From NCBI GenBank assembly GCA_009693835.1, contig SHWM01000022.1, positions 1 through 35,568 of the forward strand: DNA of 35,568 bases. The letters run 5' to 3'. The position numbers were made by a program, and so were the translations under genes. This DNA is from Alphaproteobacteria bacterium. Lineage in GTDB: Bacteria > Pseudomonadota > Alphaproteobacteria > UBA11222. This document shows positions 28,473 through 35,568 of this stretch, one piece after another (within the stretch, counting starts at the first letter, position 1; every line of letters starts with the position of its first letter). The notes beneath the pieces were generated by a model. It worked only from the letters and a program-made list of their open reading frames with translations. It was not told where the DNA came from and made no database searches.

Positions 28473-30130
28473 GCGACGGCCTGTATTTTTTATCACTGGG
28501 CGGCGCAGGAGAGATTGGGATGAACCTCAATCTTTATGGCTATGGCCCGCGGGACCGGCAGAAATGGATCATTGTCGACATGGGCGTCACCTTTGGTGAT
28601 GACACCGTGCCGGGCATTGATCTGATTATGGCCGATCCGGATTTTATTGTGGAGCGGCGTGAAGATCTGCTGGGTATCGTGCTGACGCATGCGCATGAAG
28701 ATCATATTGGCGCGGTGGCGCATTTGTGGCCGGATTTGCGCTGCCCCATCTACGCGACGAAATTTACCGCCTGCATGCTGCGCAACAAGCTGGAAGAAGC
28801 GGGGCTGGTGCGCGAGGCGAAAGTGACCATTGTCCCGCTGGAGGGCCGCCTGCAACTTGGCCCCTTCGACATTACCTATATGACGCTGACCCATTCGATA
28901 CCCGAACCTAATGCGCTGGCCATCCGCACGCCTTTGGGGAATATTCTGCATACAGGCGACTGGAAAATCGATCCCGACCCGCTGTTGGGTGAGCCGACCG
29001 ATATTGCGGGGCTGACCCGCTTTGGCGATGAAGGCGTGCTGGCCATGGTGTGCGACAGCACCAATGTCTTTAGCCCGGGCCGGGCCGGATCGGAAGCGGC
29101 GGTGCGCTCCAGCCTCTCGACTTTGCTCAGCGGCCTCAAGGGCCGGGTGGCGGTCACGGCCTTTGCCTCCAATGTGGCGCGGGTCGACACGATCGGCAAG
29201 GCCGCGGCGGCGCATGGCCGCCAGATCACCCTGGTGGGGCGTTCGATGCACAAGGTCGTGGCGGCGGCGCGCGAGGCCGGATATCTGAAGGATTTTCCGC
29301 CAGTATTACGCGAAGAAGAAGCCGCCAGCCTGCATCCCGATCATGTGCTGTATATCTGCACGGGCAGCCAGGGCGAACCCCGCGCTGCATTGTCGCGCAT
29401 CGCATATGGCAACCATCCGCGCATCGGCCTGGGCGTTGGGGACACGGTAATATTTTCCTCGCGTATCATTCCCGGCAATGAGCGATCGATCTTCCGCCTG
29501 CAAAACCGGCTGGCCGAACGGGGTATTTCCATCATCACGGAAAAAGATCACTTCGTGCATGTGTCCGGGCATCCCTGCCGGGATGAGCTGGCGGACATGT
29601 ACCGCTGGGTGCGGCCGCAAATCGCCATACCCGTGCATGGCGAAATCCGCCACATGATGGAGCATGTGAAGCTGGCGCAGGAAATGCAATCCCCGCAGAC
29701 CATACTGGCGCCCAACGGTTCGCTGGTGCAACTGGCGCCGGGCCGGGCCTGCATTATCGAGGAAGTCTATTCAGGCCGCCTCTATCTGGACGGGGACGTT
29801 TTGACGCCGGTGGACGATGGTCAGGTCGATGAACGCTTAAAACTTTCCAGTGCGGGCCATCTGGGGGTTATGCTGGTGGTCGAGCAGGACGGCAGTCTTG
29901 CCGCGCCGCCACGGATTACCGCCTTTGGTCTGCCGACCGAGGATGGCGCCCTGATCAACCTGCGAAGCGAAGTGGCTGGCGCGGTAGAGGAGGCGGTGGC
30001 GAAACTGCGCGGCAAACAGGCCCGTGACGATGAAATGGTGAAAGAGGCAGCCTTGCGCGCCGCACGCCGCGCTGTCAGGGACGCCACCGGTAAAAAGCCG
30101 GTGACCCAGGTAGAAGTAATTAGATTGTAA
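28469..30130 (+). CDS. rnj: Ribonuclease J
   Basis: A 553-residue metallo-beta-lactamase/beta-CASP ribonuclease with endonuclease and 5'-to-3' exonuclease activity in RNA processing. The metal site begins with THAHEDHIG (H74, H76, D78, H79) and continues with LHTGDWKID; the beta-CASP part has VCDSTNVF, and [13 protein letters not shown] and [10 protein letters not shown] complete the active site. The start is a TTG at 28469 overlapping the coaX stop (TTGA), with GAGAGG upstream; no ATG near it gives the expected N-terminus. Linkage to coaX and nuo is typical of Alphaproteobacteria. Confidence 0.95.
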   Translation: MSDGLYFLSLGGAGEIGMNLNLYGYGPRDRQKWIIVDMGVTFGDDTVPGIDLIMADPDFIVERREDLLGIVLTHAHEDHIGAVAHLWPDLRCPIYATKFTACMLRNKLEEAGLVREAKVTIVPLEGRLQLGPFDITYMTLTHSIPEPNALAIRTPLGNILHTGDWKIDPDPLLGEPTDIAGLTRFGDEGVLAMVCDSTNVFSPGRAGSEAAVRSSLSTLLSGLKGRVAVTAFASNVARVDTIGKAAAAHGRQITLVGRSMHKVVAAAREAGYLKDFPPVLREEEAASLHPDHVLYICTGSQGEPRAALSRIAYGNHPRIGLGVGDTVIFSSRIIPGNERSIFRLQNRLAERGISIITEKDHFVHVSGHPCRDELADMYRWVRPQIAIPVHGEIRHMMEHVKLAQEMQSPQTILAPNGSLVQLAPGRACIIEEVYSGRLYLDGDVLTPVDDGQVDERLKLSSAGHLGVMLVVEQDGSLAAPPRITAFGLPTEDGALINLRSEVAGAVEEAVAKLRGKQARDDEMVKEAALRAARRAVRDATGKKPVTQVEVIRL

Positions 30131-30156
30131 GCGCCTGATTCAGACGGAGGCAGAGC

Positions 30157-30561
30157 ATGATCGGAAAACTAAATCACGTGGCCATCGCCGTGCCGGACGC
30201 CGAGGCGGCGGGAAAAATCTACAGGGATACTCTGGGCGCGAACGTCACTGGCAAGGTGGCGCAGCCCGATCACGGCGTGTGGACGGTGTTTGTGGAATTG
30301 CCCAACACCAAGATCGAGCTGATCGAACCCCTGGGTGATAATTCCCCGATCGCGGCGTTCCTGGCCAAAAACCCGAAGGGCGGCATGCATCATGTCTGCT
30401 ATGAGGTGGAGGATATTCACGCAGCCTGCGCGCAGATGAAAAAAATGGGCGCCACCATCACCGGAACCGGAGAGCCGCGCATCGGCGCGCATGGCAAACC
30501 GGTGGTGTTCATGCATCCAAAGGATTTCAGCGGTACGCTAATCGAACTCGAACAGGTCTAG
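30157..30561 (+). CDS. mce: Methylmalonyl-CoA epimerase
   Basis: A 134-residue vicinal-oxygen-chelate protein that interconverts (R)- and (S)-methylmalonyl-CoA in propionyl-CoA breakdown, using a divalent metal. Likely metal ligands are H7 (KLNHVAIAV), H79 (GMHHVCYEVEDI) and E130 (GTLIELEQV), in the positions known for the family. A good ribosome site (CGGAGG) lies before the ATG. The gene is about 26 bases after RNase J. Confidence 0.93.
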   Translation: MIGKLNHVAIAVPDAEAAGKIYRDTLGANVTGKVAQPDHGVWTVFVELPNTKIELIEPLGDNSPIAAFLAKNPKGGMHHVCYEVEDIHAACAQMKKMGATITGTGEPRIGAHGKPVVFMHPKDFSGTLIELEQV

Positions 30562-30570
30562 GCGGGGCGC

Positions 30571-30825
30571 ATGGGACTGGTTGGCGGCACTGTCGCATTC
30601 GTCTGTATCTGGATGGTCAGCCTGTTTCTGGTGCTGCCCTGGGGCATCCGCAACCCCCACGAGGCCGGATTGGAGATCGTGAAGGGAACCGATCCGGGTG
30701 CGCCGGTACGCCCGCACATGCTGCTGAAAGTTGGCATCACCACGGTTCTTGCGCTTATCCTCTGGACCGGGCTGTTTGTGGTGATGGAATATAGGCTGCT
30801 GACGCTTGACGATTTTCCATTATAG
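30571..30825 (+). CDS. DUF1467 family membrane protein
   Basis: An 84-residue inner membrane protein with two helices (about 7-25 and 52-74) around a loop containing LPWGIRNPHEAG, the recognisable DUF1467 core. Function unknown. It starts 9 bases after mce. In many Alphaproteobacteria this gene is followed by proS; here that synteny ends. Confidence 0.88.
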   Translation: MGLVGGTVAFVCIWMVSLFLVLPWGIRNPHEAGLEIVKGTDPGAPVRPHMLLKVGITTVLALILWTGLFVVMEYRLLTLDDFPL

Positions 30826-30920
30826 GTGCGAACATTTTTGAGTTTGTACCTGCCGGTCATTTCTTGCGGAATTTTCAAAAGGCGCAGGGCGGTATAGCGG
30901 GCAGGGTGGTACCAACAATA

Positions 30921-30926
30921 TATAAT
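30921..30926 (+). promoter_or_regulatory. Possible -10 element (TATAAT) before the CoA-transferase gene
   Basis: A perfect TATAAT 17 bases before the ATG at 30944, in a 118-base gap that separates the conserved cluster from the catabolic genes. No good -35 lies 16-18 bases upstream, so an activator-dependent promoter or a chance match are both possible. The leader would be only about 11 bases long but includes GGGAGGGG. Confidence 0.3.
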
Positions 30927-30943
30927 CTGGCTGGGAGGGGAGA

Positions 30944-32227
30944 ATGACCAAATGGATTGAGGCGCATGAGGTGCCCGCGTTGCTGAAGCCGGGCATGCAT
31001 GTTTTTGTGGGCGGCAGCGTGATGGAGCCGCTGGCGCTGCTGGCGGCGCTGAAGGCAGCACCCGAGGCCAGTCGGGGGGTCACCTATATTACCAATCCGG
31101 TGCCAGGCCTAAGCCGCATCGACTATTCGACCTTTCATCCCAAGGCGCGCGTTCTCACAAATTTCATGTCCGACAGAATGCAGAAATCCTTCGCCGAGGG
31201 GAAAATTGATTTCATCCCGATCCAGTATCATCAGCGCTATATGTTTGTCAGCGGCCCGCTGCAAATTGATGCGGCGCTGGTGCAATATGGCCCGCCGGAC
31301 GCCGATGGGATGTGCAGCCCCGGCTATGGCATTGATTTCGTACCCATGGCGGTGGACAGGGCAAAACTTGTCATTGCGGAAATCAACGAGGCCCTTCCAT
31401 CGCCGCCGCATCTACCGAAAACCCATATTTCGAAATTTCATTATGCGGTCCGGTCCAACACGGAACTGCAGATCATGCGCGTCGTGCCGGTTGACGATGT
31501 GGCGCGGCAGATCGGCGCCAATGTCGCCAGCCTGGTGCGCGATGGCGACTGCATCGAAATGGGCGTGGGCGCCATCCCCAACGCCGCACTTGATGCGCTG
31601 GGCAAGCGCAACGATCTGGGCGTTCATTCTGGGATGATTTCGGACGGCGTGATGCATCTGGTGAATGCGGGCGTCATCAACGGGCGGATGAAAACCATCG
31701 ACAAGGGAAAAATCGTTACCGGCATTGTGGCGGGCAGCAATGAGGTGATGAAATGGGCAGGCCACTATCCCGACATTGCCTACCGCATGGTGGATTATAC
31801 GCATGACGTGGCGCTGCTGGGGCGGATTGATAATTTTGTCGCTATCAATGGGGCCGTCGAGGTGGACCTGATGGGCCAGCTTAATTCTGAAATGGTCGGC
31901 GGCAAGCAGATCAGCGGCACCGGCGGATCGGTGGATTTCATGCGCGGCGCGCTGCGCTCCAGGGGTGGTCGCGGCATTGTCGCTTTCACGGCCACCGCCG
32001 GGGGTGGTAAAATATCGCGTATCGTGCCTGCCATCAGTGGCGACGCCGTGGTGACGGCGTTGCGCACAGATGCGGACCATTTTGTGACCGAATATGGCGT
32101 TGCGAAAGTGCGCGGACAGCCGCTTCAGGCGGCGGCGGAGGCGCTGATCGCCATCGCAGCGCCGCAGTTTCGTGATGGCCTGCGGGACGCGTGGAAAGAG
32201 CGTTTCAGGCGCATCACCGGCGCATAA
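30944..32227 (+). CDS. Acetyl-CoA hydrolase/CoA-transferase family protein
   Basis: A 427-residue class I CoA-transferase homologue (4-hydroxybutyrate CoA-transferase/acetyl-CoA hydrolase group), with an N-terminal half and a C-terminal half containing GQLNSEMVGGKQISGTGGSV and the loop FTATAGGGKISRIVP. In characterised members the catalytic Glu lies in a motif like LGIHTEMFSDG; here it reads LGVHSGMISDG with G230 at that place, so covalent gamma-glutamyl-CoA chemistry is doubtful and the reaction may differ. GGGAGGGG precedes the ATG. It stands 20 bases before a Rieske oxygenase gene pair and probably shares its operon and pathway. Confidence 0.88.
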   Translation: MTKWIEAHEVPALLKPGMHVFVGGSVMEPLALLAALKAAPEASRGVTYITNPVPGLSRIDYSTFHPKARVLTNFMSDRMQKSFAEGKIDFIPIQYHQRYMFVSGPLQIDAALVQYGPPDADGMCSPGYGIDFVPMAVDRAKLVIAEINEALPSPPHLPKTHISKFHYAVRSNTELQIMRVVPVDDVARQIGANVASLVRDGDCIEMGVGAIPNAALDALGKRNDLGVHSGMISDGVMHLVNAGVINGRMKTIDKGKIVTGIVAGSNEVMKWAGHYPDIAYRMVDYTHDVALLGRIDNFVAINGAVEVDLMGQLNSEMVGGKQISGTGGSVDFMRGALRSRGGRGIVAFTATAGGGKISRIVPAISGDAVVTALRTDADHFVTEYGVAKVRGQPLQAAAEALIAIAAPQFRDGLRDAWKERFRRITGA

Positions 32228-32247
32228 AACATATAAGGGGAAAGCAA

Positions 32248-33531
32248 ATGGGTTTGCAGCAGAATATCGCGCCGATTTCCTATGACGCGCTGGTTCAGCG
32301 CGACAGGGTGCACGGCCGGCTGTATACCGATCCCAATATATTCTCGGAAGAGATGGACAGGATTTACCACAAGGGCTGGGTATTTGCCGGGCACACCAGC
32401 GAAGTGCCTGACATTGGCGATTATCAGCGCAGGCAAATCGGCCAACAACCGGTGCTGATCACCCGCGATGCCAAAAATGACGTAAAGCTGCTGTTCAATC
32501 GCTGCACGCATCGCGGCAATATGATTTGCGCCCGTGACAGTGGCAACGCGGCAACTTTTGTGTGCCCCTATCATGGCTGGACCTTTGCTGTCGGCGGTGA
32601 ATTGCGTGGCATGCCGATGCCCGGCGGTATGGGCAGCAGCTACGATAAATCGGCGTTAGGCCTGGCCGAGGTGCCGCGCGTGCATATTTATCGCGGCTTT
32701 ATATTTGCAAGTCTTGCCCATGAGGGGCAATCGTTCGACGATTATATAGGCAAGGCGAAACAGTTGCTTGACCGGGCCTGCGATCTGTCGCCTGAAGGCG
32801 AAATGGAATTATCTGCCGGCTGGCTCAAGCATCGCTTCCACGCCAACTGGAAGATGCTGCCGGAAAACAATACCGATGGCTATCATGTGAAGGTCGCGCA
32901 CGCTTCTCTTCTTCGCTCGACGAATGCATTTGGTTCGCTCGCGTTCGACGAGGAAAAGGGCGACAGTTCGGTCAATCGCGATTGGGGGGGCGGACATACC
33001 GAACTCGACATCGCGCCGCGCTATCGTAATACGAACAAACCGTTCCAATGGTTCGGCGGCGTTCCGGAGGCCAAGTTACCAAACTATGTGGCGCGCATGG
33101 AGCAAACATATGGCAGGGAGCTGGCGCGCAAGCGCATGATCGATGGCCCGCCGCACGCCATCATCTTCCCTAATCTGTTTTTGGCCGAATTGAATATATC
33201 GTTCGTGGCCCCGGTCAGCGCCAATCAAGTGGTGCAATATTACACACCTATGCTGCTCAAGGGGGCGCCGGAAATAAACGCACGCGCGTTGCGTCAAACC
33301 GAAGGGGCCATGGGGCCGGGTTCGTTTTTATTGCCTGACGACGCGTGCCTGTCCGAACGCAACCAGTTGGGGCTGGCGGCGCAATCTCCGGAATGGCTTG
33401 ATTTGCGCCGCGGCATGGAGCGTGAATATGTTGATCCTGAAAACGGCCTGCTTAGCTCCAATGTTTCAGATGAAACCACTAATCGGGCGTTCTGGAAACA
33501 ATATCTGCACGTGATGTCCGGGGCTGCCTGA
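32248..33531 (+). CDS. Rieske ring-hydroxylating oxygenase, large (alpha) subunit
   Basis: A 427-residue terminal oxygenase subunit. The Rieske 2Fe-2S domain has C86, H88, C106 and H109 (CTH, 17 residues, then CPYH). The mononuclear iron centre has H213 and H218 in NNTDGYHVKVAH, with D210 as the bridge between centres and D365 (LLPDDAC) as the likely third ligand. The ATG at 32248 follows AAGGGGAAAG and opens a normal N-terminus. The enzyme adds oxygen to an aromatic or related substrate, with electrons from a ferredoxin and reductase that are not encoded in this window. Substrate unknown. Confidence 0.92.
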   Translation: MGLQQNIAPISYDALVQRDRVHGRLYTDPNIFSEEMDRIYHKGWVFAGHTSEVPDIGDYQRRQIGQQPVLITRDAKNDVKLLFNRCTHRGNMICARDSGNAATFVCPYHGWTFAVGGELRGMPMPGGMGSSYDKSALGLAEVPRVHIYRGFIFASLAHEGQSFDDYIGKAKQLLDRACDLSPEGEMELSAGWLKHRFHANWKMLPENNTDGYHVKVAHASLLRSTNAFGSLAFDEEKGDSSVNRDWGGGHTELDIAPRYRNTNKPFQWFGGVPEAKLPNYVARMEQTYGRELARKRMIDGPPHAIIFPNLFLAELNISFVAPVSANQVVQYYTPMLLKGAPEINARALRQTEGAMGPGSFLLPDDACLSERNQLGLAAQSPEWLDLRRGMEREYVDPENGLLSSNVSDETTNRAFWKQYLHVMSGAA

Positions 33532-33533
33532 AC

Positions 33534-34022
33534 ATGGGGTTGCCGGAAAGCGAAACCCGCGAGATTGAGGCCTTTCTGTTTCTTGAGGCGCGGCTGGCGG
33601 ATGAATCGCGTTATGACGAATGGGAAGCCCTGTGGACGCCAGACGCGTTGTACTGGGTTCCGCGCCGCCCCGATCTCGATCCCGAAAAAGAAGTCTCCCA
33701 CATTTATGATAACCGCCAGCGTATCAGCACGCGCATCCGGCAACTGAAATCCGGCTTTCGTCACAGTCAGACTCCGGCTTCGCCGATGCGCCGCGTGCTT
33801 TCAAATATTGAGATTGCCGGCACGGGTCCGGGTTCCTATGAAGCGGGCGCCAACTTCATGCTGATGGAGCTGGCCATTCAGTCCACCCGCAACATGAATT
33901 TCTGGGGCGGGCGTATACTCTACAGCTTGCGGCGTGAGGAAGGGCAGTTGCGCATGGCTGTGAAGAAAATTCTGCTGATCGATGCGGATGAACCGATTGC
34001 CAATCTTGCGTTTCTGATATAG
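33534..34022 (+). CDS. Rieske ring-hydroxylating oxygenase, small (beta) subunit
   Basis: A 162-residue SnoaL-like (cystatin-type cone) protein of the aromatic-ring-hydroxylating dioxygenase beta family. It begins with the usual helix (EIEAFLFLEARLADESRYDEW), then EALWTPDALYWVP and IYDNRQRISTRIRQL, and ends in the strand VKKILLIDADEPIANLAFLI. It starts two bases after the alpha-subunit stop. It has a structural role in the alpha3beta3 complex and no cofactor. Confidence 0.92.
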   Translation: MGLPESETREIEAFLFLEARLADESRYDEWEALWTPDALYWVPRRPDLDPEKEVSHIYDNRQRISTRIRQLKSGFRHSQTPASPMRRVLSNIEIAGTGPGSYEAGANFMLMELAIQSTRNMNFWGGRILYSLRREEGQLRMAVKKILLIDADEPIANLAFLI

Positions 34023-34050
34023 CCCTGATTTCAGGAGTACCAGCGCCCCC

Positions 34051-34617
34051 ATGCATCTGCTCGTGAAATTGGGCCTCGATCTTGGCCCCCTACTGGTATT
34101 TTTTGGCGTTAATGCCGCTTATGGCATCTTTCCCGCCACCGCGGCGTTTATGGCGGCGATGGTCGTCACACTCGTGGCGACATGGATTCTGGCGCACGAA
34201 ATTCCCCCCATGCCATTGATCACGGCGGTGTTTGTTTTGGTGTTTGGCGGGCTGACGCTTTATCTGAAAGATGATCTTTTCATAAAGCTGAAGCCAACCA
34301 TAGTGAACGGCCTGTTCGCGGCCATCCTTTTTACCGGTCTGGCGCGCGGCCAGTCGCTGCTGAAACCCCTGCTGCAATCGGTTATGGAAGTCACCGACGA
34401 AGGCTGGCGGGCGCTGACCTGGCGGTGGGCCTGGTTTTTTGTGGCGCTGGCGATTTTGAATGAACTGGTCTGGCGCAATTTTTCCACGGATTTCTGGATC
34501 AGCTTCAAATTGTTTGGCACCCTGCCAGTGACGATCGTGTTTGGCGCCGCGCAATATGGCCTGATACGGCGTCACACCCCATCTGATATAGGGCCGGGCG
34601 GTAAAGGCGCGGACTAG
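34051..34617 (+). CDS. yciB: Inner membrane-spanning protein YciB (septation protein A family)
   Basis: A 188-residue protein with five or six transmembrane helices. Recognisable family pieces are LGPLLVFFGVNAAYGIF near the N-terminus, FGGLTLYLKDDLFIKLKPTI, and WRALTWRWAWFFVALAILNE followed by LVWRNFSTDFWISFKLFG. The family (also called IspZ) is linked to cell-envelope synthesis and septation. It begins 28 bases after the oxygenase beta gene, but its role is unrelated. The DUF423 gene follows after 3 bases. Confidence 0.93.
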   Translation: MHLLVKLGLDLGPLLVFFGVNAAYGIFPATAAFMAAMVVTLVATWILAHEIPPMPLITAVFVLVFGGLTLYLKDDLFIKLKPTIVNGLFAAILFTGLARGQSLLKPLLQSVMEVTDEGWRALTWRWAWFFVALAILNELVWRNFSTDFWISFKLFGTLPVTIVFGAAQYGLIRRHTPSDIGPGGKGAD

Positions 34618-34620
34618 CAG

Positions 34621-35004
34621 ATGCTGGCGCCAAGAACATGGATTTTGCTCGGCGCATTAAATGGGCTTCTGGCGGTGGCTGCCGGGGCGTTTGGTGCGCA
34701 TGGCCTTGAGGGCAGGATTCCAGCGGCCGATCTGGCTGCATTCCGCACTGCCGCCAGCTATCAGATGTATCACGCACTCGCCCTGTTGGCCGTAGCCTGG
34801 CGGGCAGAGGCCAGTGTGGCGCGTACATCGGTGAATGTCGCGGGTTGGCTATTTTTAAGCGGCATCCTTCTGTTTTGCGGATCACTCTATGTTTTAGGCG
34901 TGACGGCGTCCCGCGCGCTGGTGGGGTTTACCCCGTTGGGCGGCCTTGCATTTATCGCCGGTTGGGCAGCTTTGTCATGGTCAGCCATCGGCACAGGGAA
35001 ATGA
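34621..35004 (+). CDS. DUF423 family membrane protein
   Basis: A 127-residue membrane protein with four helices. The N-terminal LGALNGLLAVAAGAFGAHGLEG and the segment FRTAASYQMYHALALLAVAW identify DUF423 (the YwdK/YgdD family), whose function is not known. The helix pair after about residue 80 includes LFLSGILLFCGSLYVL. The stop is followed directly by a strongly AT-rich stretch. Confidence 0.92.
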   Translation: MLAPRTWILLGALNGLLAVAAGAFGAHGLEGRIPAADLAAFRTAASYQMYHALALLAVAWRAEASVARTSVNVAGWLFLSGILLFCGSLYVLGVTASRALVGFTPLGGLAFIAGWAALSWSAIGTGK

Positions 35005-35010
35005 AAGGGA

Positions 35011-35110
35011 AAAAATCTACTAATAGTTGTATATATTATCATTGCATAAATATATCTTATACTATACTCTGTAAGAAACAAGATTAAAGCAACTTTTCTT
35101 AATAGAAATG
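35011..35110. other. AT-rich intergenic tract (21% G+C)
   Basis: Only 21 of these 100 bases are G or C, against about 60% in the window. Several TATACT and TATATC words occur (for example 35058-35068), so a plus-strand promoter is possible, but no convincing pair with a -35 was found. No gene recognised here. Confidence 0.6.
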
Positions 35111-35147
35111 AGCCAAATCGCGCCATTTAGTTGCATTTACTCTGGAT

Positions 35148-35423
35148 ATGACTGTCTAGGGACAGGGAGCGGACGCTATCACACCCCCACTTACAGAGCG
35201 TTTGGCGGATATAGGCGGCCAACGACAAAAACTTCGCTGGGAGGCCCAGGATGTGGGGCTGATCGATACAGCGCGCGCTATTGCGCACGCGATTGACGCG
35301 GTAGCCTGGGCGGCAGGTATTTATTCAGCGGGCGCCAATGTTGTTAACCGGCCTGGCAGCACGGCATCAAGTCGGAAAGCGCCGGAGACGTCTTATCCGT
35401 CTAACAAATCGGATGCGGCCTAG
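35148..35423 (+). pseudogene. Small hypothetical frame interrupted by an amber codon
   Basis: From the ATG at 35148 the frame reads M-T-V, then TAG (35157-35159), then 87 further codons without a stop to the TAG at 35421. The second part contains an amphipathic segment (LTERLADIGGQRQKLRWEAQ) and an Ala-rich helix (ARAIAHAIDAVAWAAGIYSA), then a Ser/Pro-rich tail, so it looks like real protein sequence rather than noise. A start at the TTG of 35202 is also possible. I do not recognise the family. Its stop lies at the edge of a palindromic half-element, so the 3' end may be rearranged. Confidence 0.35.
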
Positions 35424-35456
35424 AGCAGCTTGTGATCAGTTAGAATCGCTTGTATA
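35421..35456 (+). repeat. Half copy of the AGAGCAGC palindromic element
   Basis: TAGAGCAGCTTGTGATCAGT followed by TAGAATCG resembles the left arm of the elements at 19103 and 27505 (TAGAGCAGC, T-rich spacer, TTAG, GAATCG). No matching right arm follows; the sequence runs directly into a GC-rich palindromic element. Confidence 0.55.
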
Positions 35457-35457
35457 G

Positions 35458-35555
35458 CCCCCACCCCGGCCCTCCCCACAAAGGGGGAGGGAGAAGAAGC
35501 CCAGTATGCTGAAGGAATCCCCTCCCCTTGATGGGGAGGGGTTTGGGGTGGGGTG
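35458..35555. repeat. GC-rich composite palindromic repeat
   Basis: Two inner hairpins, CCCTCCCC/GGGGAGGG (35470-35477 with 35484-35491) and CCCCTCCCC/GGGGAGGGG (35519-35527 with 35533-35541). In addition the outer flanks CCCCACCCC (left) and GGGGTGGGG (right) pair with each other. This design is common as an intergenic repeat in Alphaproteobacteria. Function unknown; it may end transcription or be a non-autonomous mobile repeat. Confidence 0.8.
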
Positions 35556-35568
35556 AGAAACGGCAATG

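Noticed and set aside
35108..35296. A 62-codon frame beginning at ATG 35108
   Set aside because: The product is Gly/Tyr-rich without helix-forming segments and overlaps the more protein-like frame at 35160-35423; no ribosome site.

Overview
The window reads as a chromosomal segment of an alphaproteobacterium with roughly 60% G+C. The main evidence is a complete 14-gene NADH dehydrogenase I (nuoA to nuoN) cluster followed directly by birA, coaX, an RNase J gene, a methylmalonyl-CoA epimerase gene and a DUF1467 gene. That order is characteristic of Alphaproteobacteria. I cannot name the genus from the sequence alone. No tRNA, rRNA, CRISPR array, transposase or phage gene was seen.

Layout. Bases 1-8475 are an accessory metabolic and envelope region: a crotonase-fold enoyl-CoA hydratase cut by the window edge (-), an SMP-30/gluconolactonase-like protein (+), a secreted parallel beta-helix protein (+), an OmpA-type outer membrane protein (-, with a clear terminator), a membrane histidine kinase broken by a +1 frameshift (-), a nitroreductase translationally coupled to an acyl-CoA-dehydrogenase-like flavin oxygenase (+), and a DUF983 protein (+). 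Bases 8482-11491 (-) hold a membrane-anchored metallo-beta-lactamase-fold hydrolase and an MsbA-type ABC exporter. A 459-base divergent intergenic region follows. Bases 11951-26674 (+) are the nuo operon, and 26690-30825 are birA, coaX, rnj, mce and DUF1467. At 30944 the usual synteny ends. A CoA-transferase and the two subunits of a Rieske ring-hydroxylating oxygenase follow, then yciB and a DUF423 gene. The last 560 bases contain a very AT-rich tract, an amber-interrupted small ORF and palindromic repeats.

How the genes work together. NuoE, F and G form the NADH-oxidising arm of complex I, NuoB, C, D and I the quinone-linking arm, and NuoA, H, J, K, L, M and N the proton-pumping membrane arm. 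Most junctions overlap or are only a few bases apart, so the operon is probably translated in a coupled way. BirA, CoaX and Mce fit together around biotin, CoA and propionyl/methylmalonyl-CoA metabolism. The hydratase, flavin oxygenase, CoA-transferase and Rieske genes suggest catabolism of aromatic or other unusual carbon compounds; their substrates cannot be read from the sequence.

The points most worth a second look are: (1) a 122-residue three-helix membrane protein gene of about 49% G+C inserted between nuoD and nuoE, overlapping both; (2) a family of palindromic elements (AGAGCAGC arms) at 19103, 27505 and, as a half copy, 35421, one of them inside the nuo operon between nuoG and nuoH next to a perfect 15-bp hairpin that covers the nuoG stop codon, with a 45-codon ORF bridging the gap; (3) three exact short tandem duplications (11, 16 and 14 bp) in or between gene junctions; and (4) a CoA-transferase homologue with Gly where the family has its catalytic Glu.
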